A DNA stretch of 64,000 bases, taken from positions 434,001-498,000 of the forward strand of contig NZ_CANNBM010000002.1 in NCBI RefSeq assembly GCF_947502895.1. Reading direction: 5' to 3'. The position numbers and the translations under genes were made by a program. Shown here in pieces: positions 17,817-25,709 of the stretch; positions within the stretch are counted from its first letter, which is position 1; each line of letters begins with the position of its first letter. Source of the stretch: an uncultured Sulfitobacter sp. (lineage in GTDB: Bacteria > Pseudomonadota > Alphaproteobacteria > Rhodobacterales > Rhodobacteraceae). A model generated the notes under the pieces. It made no database searches and was not told where the DNA came from. It was given only the letters and a program-made list of their open reading frames with translations.

Positions 17817-18263
17817 TCACGTTTCGTCCCAGAAATCGGGTGGCATGTCGTGCAACTGCTGTGCTGCTGCATCATCAATCCAGTCCTGACGTTCATCCGC
17901 GGACCAATGGGAAAATTCCGTCTGCTGACGTGCCAGGGCGCATGCCCGACGCAAGGCTTGCTGGTATTTCAACTGTTCGATCGGGGCGTTCGGCACGATT
18001 GCATAGACAAAGGTCCCTCCCATAGCCGCTGCTAGGTTTTCCATCTGTTTGAGCGAAATCGCCCCCTCTTTCTCACTCCGCTCTGCCTGATAGACCGCGT
18101 TCCGGCTGACGCCTTTACGCAGGGCGACCTGCTCCGCTGTCATACCCAGTGCCAGACGCATGGTTGCAATCCACCCTTTTTCGGGGTTGGACGTACCGGC
18201 AAAACGCTCCGCACTGCGATCGAGAATGCGGGCGAGACGTCTTCGTTGGATAAAGTCCGGCAT
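17817..18263 (-). CDS. Mobile mystery protein A (XRE-type HTH)
   Basis: This 148-residue protein has a lambda-repressor-like helix-turn-helix at about residues 39-80 (MRLALGMTAEQVALRKGVSR, then AVYQAERSEKEGAISLKQME). It is followed by the family-specific FVYAIVPNAPIEQL and a C-terminus ending LHDMPPDFWDE. This combination is the 'mobile mystery protein A' family, known for its association with a Fic-domain 'mobile mystery protein B' in mobile regions. The start at 18263 has AAGGG six bases upstream and gives the usual family length; an in-frame ATG 19 codons further up has no ribosome-binding site. No Fic gene lies downstream: only 200 bases separate this stop from yaeQ. It is divergent from the YqiJ-flotillin pair and may regulate it; that is inference. 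Confidence 0.82.
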   Translation of the reverse strand: MPDFIQRRRLARILDRSAERFAGTSNPEKGWIATMRLALGMTAEQVALRKGVSRNAVYQAERSEKEGAISLKQMENLAAAMGGTFVYAIVPNAPIEQLKYQQALRRACALARQQTEFSHWSADERQDWIDDAAAQQLHDMPPDFWDET

Positions 18264-18340
18264 GGCTACCCTTAGGTCGAGTTTCTGACTTATTTCTCGA
18301 CTATCATAACGTAAATGCATCTCGAAATCTAATTTTTTAT

Positions 18341-18384
18341 CACAAAAATATCAATCTTGCACATTTATAGCTAACATTTTTGTG
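18341..18384. promoter_or_regulatory. Inverted repeat in the divergent promoter region
   Basis: CACAAAAAT (18341-18349) and ATTTTTGTG (18376-18384) form a perfect 9-bp inverted repeat with a 26-base spacer. They lie in the AT-rich 154-base region between the HTH gene and the divergent YqiJ gene. The arrangement fits two operator half-sites, or a target for the neighbouring HTH protein. No binding evidence is available from sequence alone. Confidence 0.4.
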
Positions 18385-18417
18385 TATTTATGATATATGT
18401 AGCGTGAAGGAGATTAC

Positions 18418-19089
18418 ATGTTCGACCTATTCTTGACACCAAACGCACTTCCATTCTCAATTGCCCTGTCCGTCGTCGCGGGATTATTTCTTATTGAAAT
18501 TATAAGCTTACTTCTTGGGGCAACCGTGCTCGGCTTAGGAGGAGAGGCGCCGGATTTTGATGTCGATGCAGATTTTGATCTATCCGCCGACATTGACGTC
18601 GACATGCTGGACGCTGATCCGGTGGGCGATTTATCCGCTGCTCCTTCTGGAATTCTGACTTGGATCGGCGCGCGGGACGTTCCTTTCCTGATCTGGCTCA
18701 TATCGTTTCTGACGATGTTTGGCCTGTTCGGGTTGTTGATACAGTCGGCGTCCACCACCATCCTCGGCACGCCGCTGTTTACGATCCTTGCCGTCGTGAT
18801 TGCCTTTGTGCCTGCCCTGGCTGTTACCCGTGTTATCGCAAACTGGGTGGCGCTTATCATGCCAAAGACCGAAACCAGCGCCATGCGCACGCGGTTTCTG
18901 GGCGGGCATCGCGGAACGATCACCCAAGGCACTGCGCGTCGCGGCAGCCCCGCAGAAGCCAAGATCAAAGACCGCTATGGCAACATGCATTACCTGCGTG
19001 TCGAGCCGCTGGATGATGACGGGCTGTTTCCACAAGGCAGCGATGTTACCCTCATCCGCAAACGGGGCGACAAGTTCTTTGTCATCTAG
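18418..19089 (+). CDS. yqiJ: YqiJ-like membrane protein with OB-fold (flotillin partner)
   Basis: This 223-residue protein has an N-terminal membrane span (about 11-35), an aspartate-rich linker (DFDVDADFDLSADIDVDML, 46-64), two further spans (about 88-140), and a soluble C-terminal domain from about 155 with HRGTITQGTARRGSPAEAKI and a closing GDKFFVI. This layout is that of YqiJ and other NfeD-like OB-fold proteins that accompany flotillins. GAAGGAG lies upstream of the ATG. The flotillin gene follows 63 bases later with its own AAGGAG. YqiJ-type proteins are thought to act with the flotillin in membrane microdomain organisation. Confidence 0.85.
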   Translation: MFDLFLTPNALPFSIALSVVAGLFLIEIISLLLGATVLGLGGEAPDFDVDADFDLSADIDVDMLDADPVGDLSAAPSGILTWIGARDVPFLIWLISFLTMFGLFGLLIQSASTTILGTPLFTILAVVIAFVPALAVTRVIANWVALIMPKTETSAMRTRFLGGHRGTITQGTARRGSPAEAKIKDRYGNMHYLRVEPLDDDGLFPQGSDVTLIRKRGDKFFVI

Positions 19090-19152
19090 AGAACACTCGA
19101 AACTGCGCCGACCCAATACTCTATTTATAAACACGGCCCGAAGGAGAACCTA

Positions 19153-20847
19153 ATGGACCTCACGAACATATTAACAATTGCCGGTATCATCGTCGCCCTT
19201 CTGGTTTTTATCGGCCTGATCATGGCGCGGCTTTACAAACGTGCCACCCGCGAGACCAGTTTGGTCAAAACAGGTTCGGGCGGCAAAAAGGTGATCATGG
19301 ACGGGGGTACGATCGTTGTGCCGTTCCTGCATGAAATCGCCAAGGTCAATATGAAGACACTGCGGCTAGAGGTGGCGCGCGTCAACGAACAGTCCCTGAT
19401 CACCAAGGACCGGATGCGTGTCGACGTGGGCGTCGAGTTCTACGTGTCTGTCAATGCAACCGATGACGGCATTTCACGCGCTGCCCAAACACTGGGCGAC
19501 CGTACCTTCCACGTCGAGCAGTTGCGCGAAATGATCGAGGGTAAACTGATCGACGGCTTGCGCGCTGTTGCGGCGCAGATGACCATGGATGAGCTGCATG
19601 AAAACCGTGCGAGTTTTGTGCAGGAGGTCCAGAATGCGATCTCAGAGGATCTGTTGAAAAACGGTCTTGAGCTTGAGGCTGTATCACTCACCGCGCTTGA
19701 TCAGACGCCATTTGAATCACTTGATGAAAATAACGCGTTTAACGCAGTAGGTATGCAGAAGCTGGCTGCTGTGATTGCAACATCGCGCAAACAACGTGCC
19801 GAGATTACGGCAGAAGCCGATGTATCTGTTGCGCGCTCCGAGATGGAGGCCGAGAGACTGAAATACCAGATCGACCGTGAGCAGCAAGAAGCGTCAATTA
19901 TGCAAATTCAGGAAATCCAGACGTTGCAAGCCCGTCAGGAAGCCGAAATCGCACGCAATCAAGAGGCCTCAGATCAGGCAAAGGACCAAGCACGGATTGA
20001 GCGTGAACGTGCGGTGCGCGCCTCCGAGATTGACCGCGAGCGGACCATCCGAGAGGCCGAGATCGCCAAAGAGCGCGAATTGGAGGTCGCAGACCAAGAG
20101 CGCCAGATTATCGTTGCCAAGAAATCCGAAGAAGAGAGCCACGCACGGGCCTCTGCCGACCATGCGCGCGCAGACGCCAAAAAGGCCTCAGAAGCAATTG
20201 AAACCGCCCGCGCTGTTGCCGAAGCCGAGCGTCAAAAGCAGATTGCTTTGATCGAGGCCCAGAAAGAGGCAGAGCGCCAAGCCACAGGCATCCGCCTTGC
20301 AGCGCAAGCCGAAAAGGACGCCGCAAGCGATCGCGCATCCGCAAAACTGGAAGAGGCGCAGGCAGATGCAAACGCCATGATTATACGCGCTGACGCTAAA
20401 AAGGCAGACCTGCTTGCCACAGCCGAAGGTCAGACGGCGATTGCAAACTCCGAAAACGAGTTGAGCGCCGAGATCATCGCTATGAAAATCCGTCTTGCGG
20501 GCCTTGAGGCAATGCCAGCGATTATTGCCGAGATGGTCAAGCCAGCAGAGAAAATCGACTCGATCAAAATCCATCAGGTCACGGGTATGGGCCATGCTGG
20601 CGGCGGCGGCGAAGGCATGTCGGGAACGGGTGGCACACCTGTCAATCAGGCGCTCGATTCCGTTCTGGGAATGGCTTTGCAAATGCCCGCGATGCAAGCT
20701 TTGGGCAAAGAGCTTGGGATTAGTTTGGAAAATGGTATGGCGGGCGTTGCCAACGATGTCCTCGACGTCCCGCAGACAGCGGACGTCCAGCAGGCCAAGC
20801 CTGAGCAGCCTGACACTTCGAAAGAGGAAAACACGCCGACGTCCTGA
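19153..20847 (+). CDS. yqiK: Flotillin family protein (YqiK type)
   Basis: This 564-residue protein has one N-terminal membrane anchor (about residues 6-26) and an SPFH/band-7 domain (about 30-200; GGTIVVPFLHEIAKVNMKTL, then SLITKDRMRVDVGVEFYVSV). A very long charged coiled coil from about 215 to 430 is rich in E, A, R, K and Q, as in flotillins. A hydrophobic region is followed by a flexible glycine-rich tail (GMGHAGGGGEGMSGTGGTP) and a low-complexity end. Flotillins form large membrane-associated oligomeric cages. The gene is last in the yqiJ-yqiK operon and is followed by a hairpin. Confidence 0.92.
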   Translation: MDLTNILTIAGIIVALLVFIGLIMARLYKRATRETSLVKTGSGGKKVIMDGGTIVVPFLHEIAKVNMKTLRLEVARVNEQSLITKDRMRVDVGVEFYVSVNATDDGISRAAQTLGDRTFHVEQLREMIEGKLIDGLRAVAAQMTMDELHENRASFVQEVQNAISEDLLKNGLELEAVSLTALDQTPFESLDENNAFNAVGMQKLAAVIATSRKQRAEITAEADVSVARSEMEAERLKYQIDREQQEASIMQIQEIQTLQARQEAEIARNQEASDQAKDQARIERERAVRASEIDRERTIREAEIAKERELEVADQERQIIVAKKSEEESHARASADHARADAKKASEAIETARAVAEAERQKQIALIEAQKEAERQATGIRLAAQAEKDAASDRASAKLEEAQADANAMIIRADAKKADLLATAEGQTAIANSENELSAEIIAMKIRLAGLEAMPAIIAEMVKPAEKIDSIKIHQVTGMGHAGGGGEGMSGTGGTPVNQALDSVLGMALQMPAMQALGKELGISLENGMAGVANDVLDVPQTADVQQAKPEQPDTSKEENTPTS

Positions 20848-20877
20848 TCTTGGCAATCACCAGCGTCTTAAGACTAA

Positions 20878-20905
20878 CAGGCACCTGCGTTCGCGCGGGT
20901 GCCTG
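20878..20905 (+). terminator. Hairpin after the flotillin gene
   Basis: CAGGCACCTGCG and CGCGGGTGCCTG pair around a short TTCG-type loop, with one internal mismatch, 31 bases after the stop codon. Only TATCACTTTA follows, so the T-tract is weak, but position and stem stability favour a terminator. Confidence 0.65.
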
Positions 20906-21069
20906 TATCACTTTACGACTTGGGTTTTGTTGCACAGCCCTTTTTGGCAGCCGACGATACAGGCAGAGGCCGCGCAGTCTTTGACAAAGCAACATCAGCG
21001 CTGACAGAAGTATAAAAACCTGCCGCATAGCACTCAGACCAGTCTCCCTAGGAGGCTAAAACGTGAAGA

Positions 21070-22188
21070 TCAGCATCCGGGGAACCGCAACAGACCTGCG
21101 CCAAAAACAGTGTCGCGCCCTGCGGGCCCCAGATCTGTCGCTGTGGTGGCCAAGGATTTCCGAATAACCTCAACCGGGCGCCGTGCCATGCTCCGGTCTG
21201 CTACAATTGCCGCCGTTACAAAAGGCGCGGCCATTGAGGTGCCGCTGGCAATTTGCAACCGGTCTGCATCGGGCAATCTGATATCGACGCCTGGTGCTGC
21301 CACATCCACATGCGCCCCACGCCCTGCGCGGCGGAAAACGTCACCATCGCGATCAACCGCTGTCACGCCCAATACAAAGGGAAACGCGGCGGGGTATCGG
21401 GGAGGGGCATTAGGGCCGTCATTGCCTACCGCCGCCACAAGAACCATCCCGTTCGAGGCCGCCCGCGACAAAGCTCGGTTCATCAACTTGTTGCGCGGAC
21501 CCGCCATGCTGATGTTTACAACACGCACACCATTTGATGCCAGCCAGTCGAGCCCCCGCAGGATCGGCACAACACCTGCCGCATCCCCCCGCGCGATTAC
21601 ATTAGCACTGTAGAGCGGCGCACCGCGCAATCGCCCCTTCCCCGCCAACAGCGCAGCAACCCGTCCGCCGTGCTTTGTGGCGCGCGGGTTTGATCCGTCG
21701 CCGAACGCCTTTTGTATGATCTGCCCCGATACAAGAGCAGGATTATCCTCCGTCACTCCGCCGTCGATCATGCCGAAAGATGTACGGGCCACACAGCCCT
21801 CCTTTGGCCAACCGATCATTGCTCCGGCATAGTCCAGTTCCGCCTCGGCGTTACCCTGCAAAAAATAGAGATGGTTTGCACCAGCAGTCACACCGGGAAC
21901 TGCATCCTCAATCTCGCTAATAGCCTCGGGAATGGTAGTACCAGTCGGAATTCCGAATACAACGAGCGTATCATCCAACCGAGGCAGAGCGTGCTGCGCC
22001 CGTAAGATATATTTGCGCGCTTGGGCTGTGCTGATCAGTCCTTCGGGCGCATCGGCGGTCAGTACAATCAACTCACGCTCGTCCGCTACGGGAAAAGGTA
22101 AATTGCCCGAACCTGCGGTGCGGAATGCATCGCCAGCCTCACAAGCAGCCATGAACAAGCTCAAAAAAGCAAAAACTAAGTACTTCAT
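21070..22188 (-). CDS. Subtilisin-like S8 serine peptidase, probable lipoprotein
   Basis: This 372-residue protein begins MKYLVFAFLSLFMAACEAGD: a signal peptide ending in a lipobox-like MAAC, which suggests a lipid-anchored protein, although the -3 Met is atypical. Residues of about 36-112 resemble a short subtilase pro-domain. The catalytic triad is intact: D142 in GMIDGG, H173 in KHGGRVAA, S318 in ASGTSMAAPF, with the oxyanion N256 in AVGNDGPN. The ATG follows the anti-sigma stop codon by one base, so the two are translationally coupled. A longer in-frame start overlapping the upstream gene was rejected because it gives a basic non-signal leader. The context suggests the peptidase acts on the anti-sigma factor, or is the output of the sigma factor. 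Confidence 0.88.
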   Translation of the reverse strand: MKYLVFAFLSLFMAACEAGDAFRTAGSGNLPFPVADERELIVLTADAPEGLISTAQARKYILRAQHALPRLDDTLVVFGIPTGTTIPEAISEIEDAVPGVTAGANHLYFLQGNAEAELDYAGAMIGWPKEGCVARTSFGMIDGGVTEDNPALVSGQIIQKAFGDGSNPRATKHGGRVAALLAGKGRLRGAPLYSANVIARGDAAGVVPILRGLDWLASNGVRVVNISMAGPRNKLMNRALSRAASNGMVLVAAVGNDGPNAPPRYPAAFPFVLGVTAVDRDGDVFRRAGRGAHVDVAAPGVDIRLPDADRLQIASGTSMAAPFVTAAIVADRSMARRPVEVIRKSLATTATDLGPAGRDTVFGAGLLRFPGC

Positions 22189-22189
22189 G

Positions 22190-22759
22190 TTATTGCTCAG
22201 CAACGAGAGCGACAAAAGGCGAGGTTTCCAGCGTGGACAGCGCCGCTTCGCGCGCGTTGGGATCATCAAAAACCAACCGGTAGAGACCCAGAGCACTCGG
22301 CCCGTCTGCGATATTTGCGCCAGTCTCACGCAGCAGAGCCTCGATGTCTGCCATCGTTGTATCTGCCTCAAAAGCGACTGCGAGGGTCGCGTCAATCGGC
22401 GCCTCGGATACGGTGCGATAAACAGGTGCATCCGCTGTTGGGCCACCAACGATGAGAAATGCCCCCTGAAGTAAAACAACAGCACCCAGAAGCATGGCCG
22501 CTATGCGCCATACAGGCGCATGGGTCTGATTTGCCGGTTTGGTTTGGTCAATCTCAGCGGCGAGCCTTGCCCACCCCCCATGCGCCGCACCGTCGCCCTG
22601 TGCGAGCGCATCGCGCAGTCCTGCCATAAGCGCCAGTTCCGCGCGCAATGCAGGGTCTGCCGCAGCCTGCGCATCAATACGGGCAGCTGTTTCGGGATCG
22701 GTTTCGCCACGCATATGCGCCAACAATGTATCTTCGTTCAGGCCGTCTGGTCGGTCCAT
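22190..22759 (-). CDS. Membrane-anchored anti-sigma factor
   Basis: This 189-residue protein has a cytoplasmic N-terminal region (1-80) like anti-sigma factors without the zinc finger (LLAHMRGETDPETAARIDAQ), one membrane span at about 84-105 (RIAAMLLGAVVLLQGAFLIV) and an extracytoplasmic domain at about 115-189. That domain contains ADIEALLRETGANIADGPSA, then LGLYRLVF and a closing SPFVALVAEQ, which looks like the small alpha/beta fold of subtilase pro-domains. The start at 22759 has AGGAGGGTGAC directly upstream; an earlier ATG was rejected. It sits between the sigma-factor and peptidase genes. Confidence 0.8.
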   Translation of the reverse strand: MDRPDGLNEDTLLAHMRGETDPETAARIDAQAAADPALRAELALMAGLRDALAQGDGAAHGGWARLAAEIDQTKPANQTHAPVWRIAAMLLGAVVLLQGAFLIVGGPTADAPVYRTVSEAPIDATLAVAFEADTTMADIEALLRETGANIADGPSALGLYRLVFDDPNAREAALSTLETSPFVALVAEQ

Positions 22760-22822
22760 GTCACCCTCCTTGCTCGAATGTGGTGTATTCATTGGACGGG
22801 CGAAAAACGGATCGGTTCAAAA

Positions 22823-23428
22823 TCATTTCAATACCGCGCGAGAAAGACAACGCATCAGGTTCTTCTTGGCGTGGAAGATCCGGCTCTTGACTGTACCTTC
22901 GGGCACATTTTCGACGATCCCGACTTCTGCGCAGGTCATATCTTCGTAAAAAGCAAGATGGATCGCGGCCCTCTGACGCTCTGGCAGCTTGTCAAGACAG
23001 GCCCGCACACGCGCTGCATCCTGCGCAGCACCCAGTACTACCTCGGGGTCGGGCGCATCATCGATCTGCGTCTCATCGGCATCAGCGAGGGTGACACGGG
23101 CTTGCTTGCGGATGTGATCGACGGTCTTGTTGCGTGCCAGCGTCAGTATCCAAGACCGCACACTACAGCGCCCCTGAAAGCCTGCGGCCCCGCGCCACAC
23201 ACTCAGCATTGTATCATGGACGATGTCATCGGCCTCAGTCAGGTCGCGAACGCGCGGGCGCACAAAGCGGGCCACCGCGGCTGCATGAACTTCATAGAGC
23301 GATTTCATGGCAGTCATATCGCCCTGACCGACACGCGCAATAAGCACCGCGTCCTCAGCGACGTCTAAAGAGCGGATCACTTCATCAACCATATACATCA
23401 GTCTATCATGTTGAAATGTCTGGTTCAA
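22823..23428 (-). CDS. ECF-type RNA polymerase sigma factor
   Basis: This protein has about 190-201 residues and the two-domain ECF layout. Region 2 contains LYEVHAAAVARFVRPRV, then LTEADDIVHDTMLSVW (region 2.2) and SVRSWILTLARNKTVDHIRK (regions 2.3-2.4). Region 4 contains LDKLPERQRAAIHLAFYEDM and PEGTVKSRIFHAKKNLMRCL as the -35 binding helix-turn-helix. The start is uncertain: a TTG at 23428 preceded by GGTGAAG, or ATG at 23398 or 23392 without clear ribosome-binding sites. The gene heads a leftward sigma, anti-sigma, peptidase operon. Confidence 0.88.
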   Translation of the reverse strand: MNQTFQHDRLMYMVDEVIRSLDVAEDAVLIARVGQGDMTAMKSLYEVHAAAVARFVRPRVRDLTEADDIVHDTMLSVWRGAAGFQGRCSVRSWILTLARNKTVDHIRKQARVTLADADETQIDDAPDPEVVLGAAQDAARVRACLDKLPERQRAAIHLAFYEDMTCAEVGIVENVPEGTVKSRIFHAKKNLMRCLSRAVLK

Positions 23429-24043
23429 TGATCTTCACCGGCACTCGCCCAAGGCGACTTAAAAACGCCAAACCCGCACACCGCGAAACGCACTCTATGT
23501 CAGGAGCAACCCGAACCACGGTAGCTGTATGGTTTTGTGTCTTTTGACGGTATCGCCCGGTCGCCCCCTTACGCCAGTTCCTGCGTAGGCAGAGCATTTG
23601 GAAAGGTGTGCCCGTCCGTAAAACGGCGAAAGTGGAAACCGGTGGCCTCACATAGGACAGAGCGCCTGGACTGTCTGGTCAATAGTCACCCCGAGGTTCT
23701 TTTTCAGCTGCACAGCTGTCTGACCCGATAGGTAAGTCGGATCGTTTGGAGGTATGCTGGCCCTGTTCTTGATGGCGTAGCCATCATCCATGCCCTGATT
23801 TTTCGATGCCGTGTGTTTCGCTGTCTTGCAATGGGCCTCCTGACAAAAACTATTCAGGGCCTTTGGAGAAGCCTAACCATTTAAGCCCCACAACAGAAAT
23901 TATGCCGCTACGCCTCGCCCGCAGCATCAAAAAAAACTGCAAGTTCCGAGCGAGAGCAAAGCGCGAGACGGGAAATATACGGGGAAACGACTGAGAGCAT
24001 CGAAACTCAAGCGGTCAAAAACAAACATTAGTGCTGAGTTAAT
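23429..24043. other. 615-bp region mostly without genes
   Basis: This lies between the start of the sigma-factor gene and the 3' end of the tRNA. It should contain the sigma operon promoter, but no confident ECF-type or housekeeping promoter was found by eye. The only coding candidate is the small leftward frame at 23648-23791, listed separately. The stretch near 23930-23990 has an A-run and mixed composition with no recognisable element. Confidence 0.4.
23648..23791 (-). CDS. Possible small ORF or gene remnant (47 residues)
   Basis: From the ATG at 23791 the frame reads MDDGYAIKNRASIPPNDPTY, then LSGQTAVQLKKNLGVTIDQT and VQALCPM before TGA. Its amino-acid composition is protein-like, unlike other frames in this gap. 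The frame stays open upstream to 23872 with a less convincing sequence and no other ATG, so it may be the surviving C-terminus of a decayed gene. The ribosome-binding site is poor. No family was recognised. Confidence 0.3.
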   Translation of the reverse strand: MDDGYAIKNRASIPPNDPTYLSGQTAVQLKKNLGVTIDQTVQALCPM

Positions 24044-24129
24044 TGGTGCGGTCGGAGAGACTCGAACTCTCACGGGTGTTACCCCACAGCGACCTCAACG
24101 CTGCGCGTCTACCATTCCGCCACGACCGC
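24044..24129 (-). tRNA. tRNA-Leu (anticodon GAG)
   Basis: The minus strand folds as a class II tRNA. The 7-bp acceptor stem is GCGGTCG with CGACCGC, the anticodon arm is CAGCG-TTGAGGT-CGCTG with GAG at positions 34-36, the extra arm is long, the T-arm contains GTTCGAGTC, and an encoded CCA end lies at 24044-24046. GAG reads CUC/CUU leucine codons. It stands alone between the sigma operon and the dsbA-like gene; no integrase or attachment-site duplication is seen beside it. Confidence 0.95.
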
Positions 24130-24340
24130 ACGCCATGGATGGTGGGGATGCAATAGCGTGGGTTACGCGATACCTCAAGAGGGAATTTAGGGGTCTTGGC
24201 GATCTCTCCGCACCATCAATCTCGGCGCTGTACGCTAGCGGAGCATGGCCTTCCGCCTGCACATCCTCAAATCCTGCTGTAGCGGTTGTAAATGTGCTGC
24301 GAAGACGCAATCTAGAGAAGGAACAAGCGGGAGCGACGAG

Positions 24341-25006
24341 ATGTCAGAGACACAACCAATTCAAATTGACATCATTTCAGACGTGATGTGCCCGTGGTGC
24401 ATAATCGGATTTCGGCAATTGGAACAGGCGCTTGGTGCGTTGGACACGGGTGCTTTTATCCGTTGGCATCCGTTTGAGTTAAACCCTGACATGCCTCCCG
24501 AAGGTCAGAACCTACGCGAACACATCGCCGAGAAGTATGGCGCCACCCCAGAGCAAAGCGCGCAAAACCGCGCGCAGATGCAACAAATCGGCACTGAATT
24601 GGGCATCGATTTTCAATTCAGTGATGACAGTCGCATCGTCAATACCTTTGCCGCCCATCAGCTTTTGGACTGGGCCCAGTCCAAAGGATTGCAACACCCG
24701 CTCAAACTTGCGTTGTTCGATGCGCATTTCACGCAACAGCGTGATGTCTCGCAACACGATGTATTAAAGGAAGTGGCAAGCTCGGTCGGATTGGATTCAG
24801 CAGAAGCCCAAAATGTGCTGGATCAGTCTACCCACGCGGCAGAAACCCGCGCGCGGCAGACGTTCTGGACCGAGCGTGGTATTTCCGGGGTTCCCGCGAT
24901 GGTGTTTGAGGGTAAGTACCTGCTGACAGGTGCGCAGGGTGCGCAAAACTATGCGCAGATGTTGCAAAAAGTTCTGGCTGAGCGGTCCGAACCCGCGAAA
25001 CCCTGA
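24341..25006 (+). CDS. DsbA-family oxidoreductase, FrnE-like
   Basis: This 221-residue cytoplasmic thioredoxin-fold protein carries the CPWC active site in ISDVMCPWCIIGF near residue 17, the helical insertion typical of the FrnE/2-hydroxychromene-2-carboxylate isomerase branch (RWHPFELNPDMPPEGQNLRE), and the cis-proline element GVPAMVF near residue 185. There is no signal peptide, so it acts in the cytoplasm, probably as a disulfide oxidoreductase or isomerase. The ATG follows GGGAGCGACGAG. A longer upstream frame was rejected as non-homologous. lipB starts 10 bases downstream with its own SD, so the two are probably co-transcribed. Confidence 0.88.
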   Translation: MSETQPIQIDIISDVMCPWCIIGFRQLEQALGALDTGAFIRWHPFELNPDMPPEGQNLREHIAEKYGATPEQSAQNRAQMQQIGTELGIDFQFSDDSRIVNTFAAHQLLDWAQSKGLQHPLKLALFDAHFTQQRDVSQHDVLKEVASSVGLDSAEAQNVLDQSTHAAETRARQTFWTERGISGVPAMVFEGKYLLTGAQGAQNYAQMLQKVLAERSEPAKP

Positions 25007-25016
25007 GGAGATCGCC

Positions 25017-25709
25017 GTGACAGGCAAGACGCACCGGATGATAGAGTGGATAGTCTCTGACGGATTGACCGATTTTCGAACCGCCGAAGCATGGATGGAG
25101 GCGCGGGTCGCTGCGATCCATGAAGGTCAAGCGAATGAATGCATCTGGCTAGTGGAGCATCCACCGCTCTATACGGCAGGTACATCCGCCAAAGCACATG
25201 ATTTAACAGATCCTGATCGCTTCGACGTCTTTCCCACCAGACGCGGCGGGCAGTACACCTATCACGGACCCGGGCAGCGCGTCGCTTACGTGATGCTGGA
25301 TGTAAGCAAACGCGGACGGGACGTGCGCAAGTTTGTAAAACAGCTGGAAGACTGGGTAATTCTCACGTTGGGCCAGTTCAATGTAACAGGTGAAATCCGA
25401 GAAGGCCGCGTAGGTGTCTGGGTCACAAGACCGGAAAAGCCGCAGACGACAGCAGGGAACCCCGCAGAAGACAAAGTGGCCGCGATTGGCATCCGCCTTC
25501 GTAAATGGATCAGCTATCATGGAATTTCGCTCAACGTGGAGCCTGACTTGACTCATTTTGAGGGGATCGTGCCGTGCGGCATTACGGAGCATGGCGTGAC
25601 CAGCCTTGTCGATCTTGGCCTGCCAGTCACTATGGCTGACGTTGATCTGGCCCTGCGAAGCAGTTTTCCCCAAGTGTTTGGCGACATTCCCCAAACGCAT
25701 GTTCGCTAA
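25017..25709 (+). CDS. lipB: Octanoyl-[acyl-carrier-protein]:protein octanoyltransferase
   Basis: This 230-residue LipB transfers the octanoyl group from ACP to lipoyl domains, the first step of lipoate synthesis on 2-oxoacid dehydrogenases and GcvH. Conserved blocks are VEHPPLYTAGTSA, RRGGQYTYHGPGQ, AAIGIRLRKWISYHG with its catalytic-site lysine, and GIVPCGITEHGVTSL with the catalytic cysteine. GTG at 25017 is favoured because GAGGAG stands 7 bases before it; an ATG at 25038 is the alternative. The end overlaps the end of the convergent response-regulator gene by four bases. lipA is not in the window. Confidence 0.93.
   Translation: MTGKTHRMIEWIVSDGLTDFRTAEAWMEARVAAIHEGQANECIWLVEHPPLYTAGTSAKAHDLTDPDRFDVFPTRRGGQYTYHGPGQRVAYVMLDVSKRGRDVRKFVKQLEDWVILTLGQFNVTGEIREGRVGVWVTRPEKPQTTAGNPAEDKVAAIGIRLRKWISYHGISLNVEPDLTHFEGIVPCGITEHGVTSLVDLGLPVTMADVDLALRSSFPQVFGDIPQTHVR

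Noticed and set aside
20924..20941. GGTTTTGTTGCACAGCCC resembles the terminal bases of some IS5/IS903-type elements.
   Set aside because: No matching second end, no target duplication and no transposase remnant were found; the likeness is short.
20907..21069. A start-less leftward frame here reads fairly protein-like (SADVALSKTARPLPVSSAAK).
   Set aside because: It follows an in-frame stop, has no usable start codon or ribosome-binding site, and does not continue the peptidase frame.
22520..23368. Long plus-strand frame of about 280 codons across the anti-sigma and sigma genes.
   Set aside because: It runs antisense through two recognisable genes and has no ribosome-binding site or family features.
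23429..24043. Search for an ECF-type GGAAC...CGTC promoter upstream of the sigma gene.
   Set aside because: GGAAC-like strings occur (for example the complement near 23577) but no CGTC-like -10 lies at the right spacing.
24044..24129. tRNA gene as an integration site for a mobile element, given the nearby mobile mystery protein.
   Set aside because: No integrase is present, no copy of the tRNA 3' end was noticed elsewhere in the window, and the protein lies 6 kb away with core genes between.
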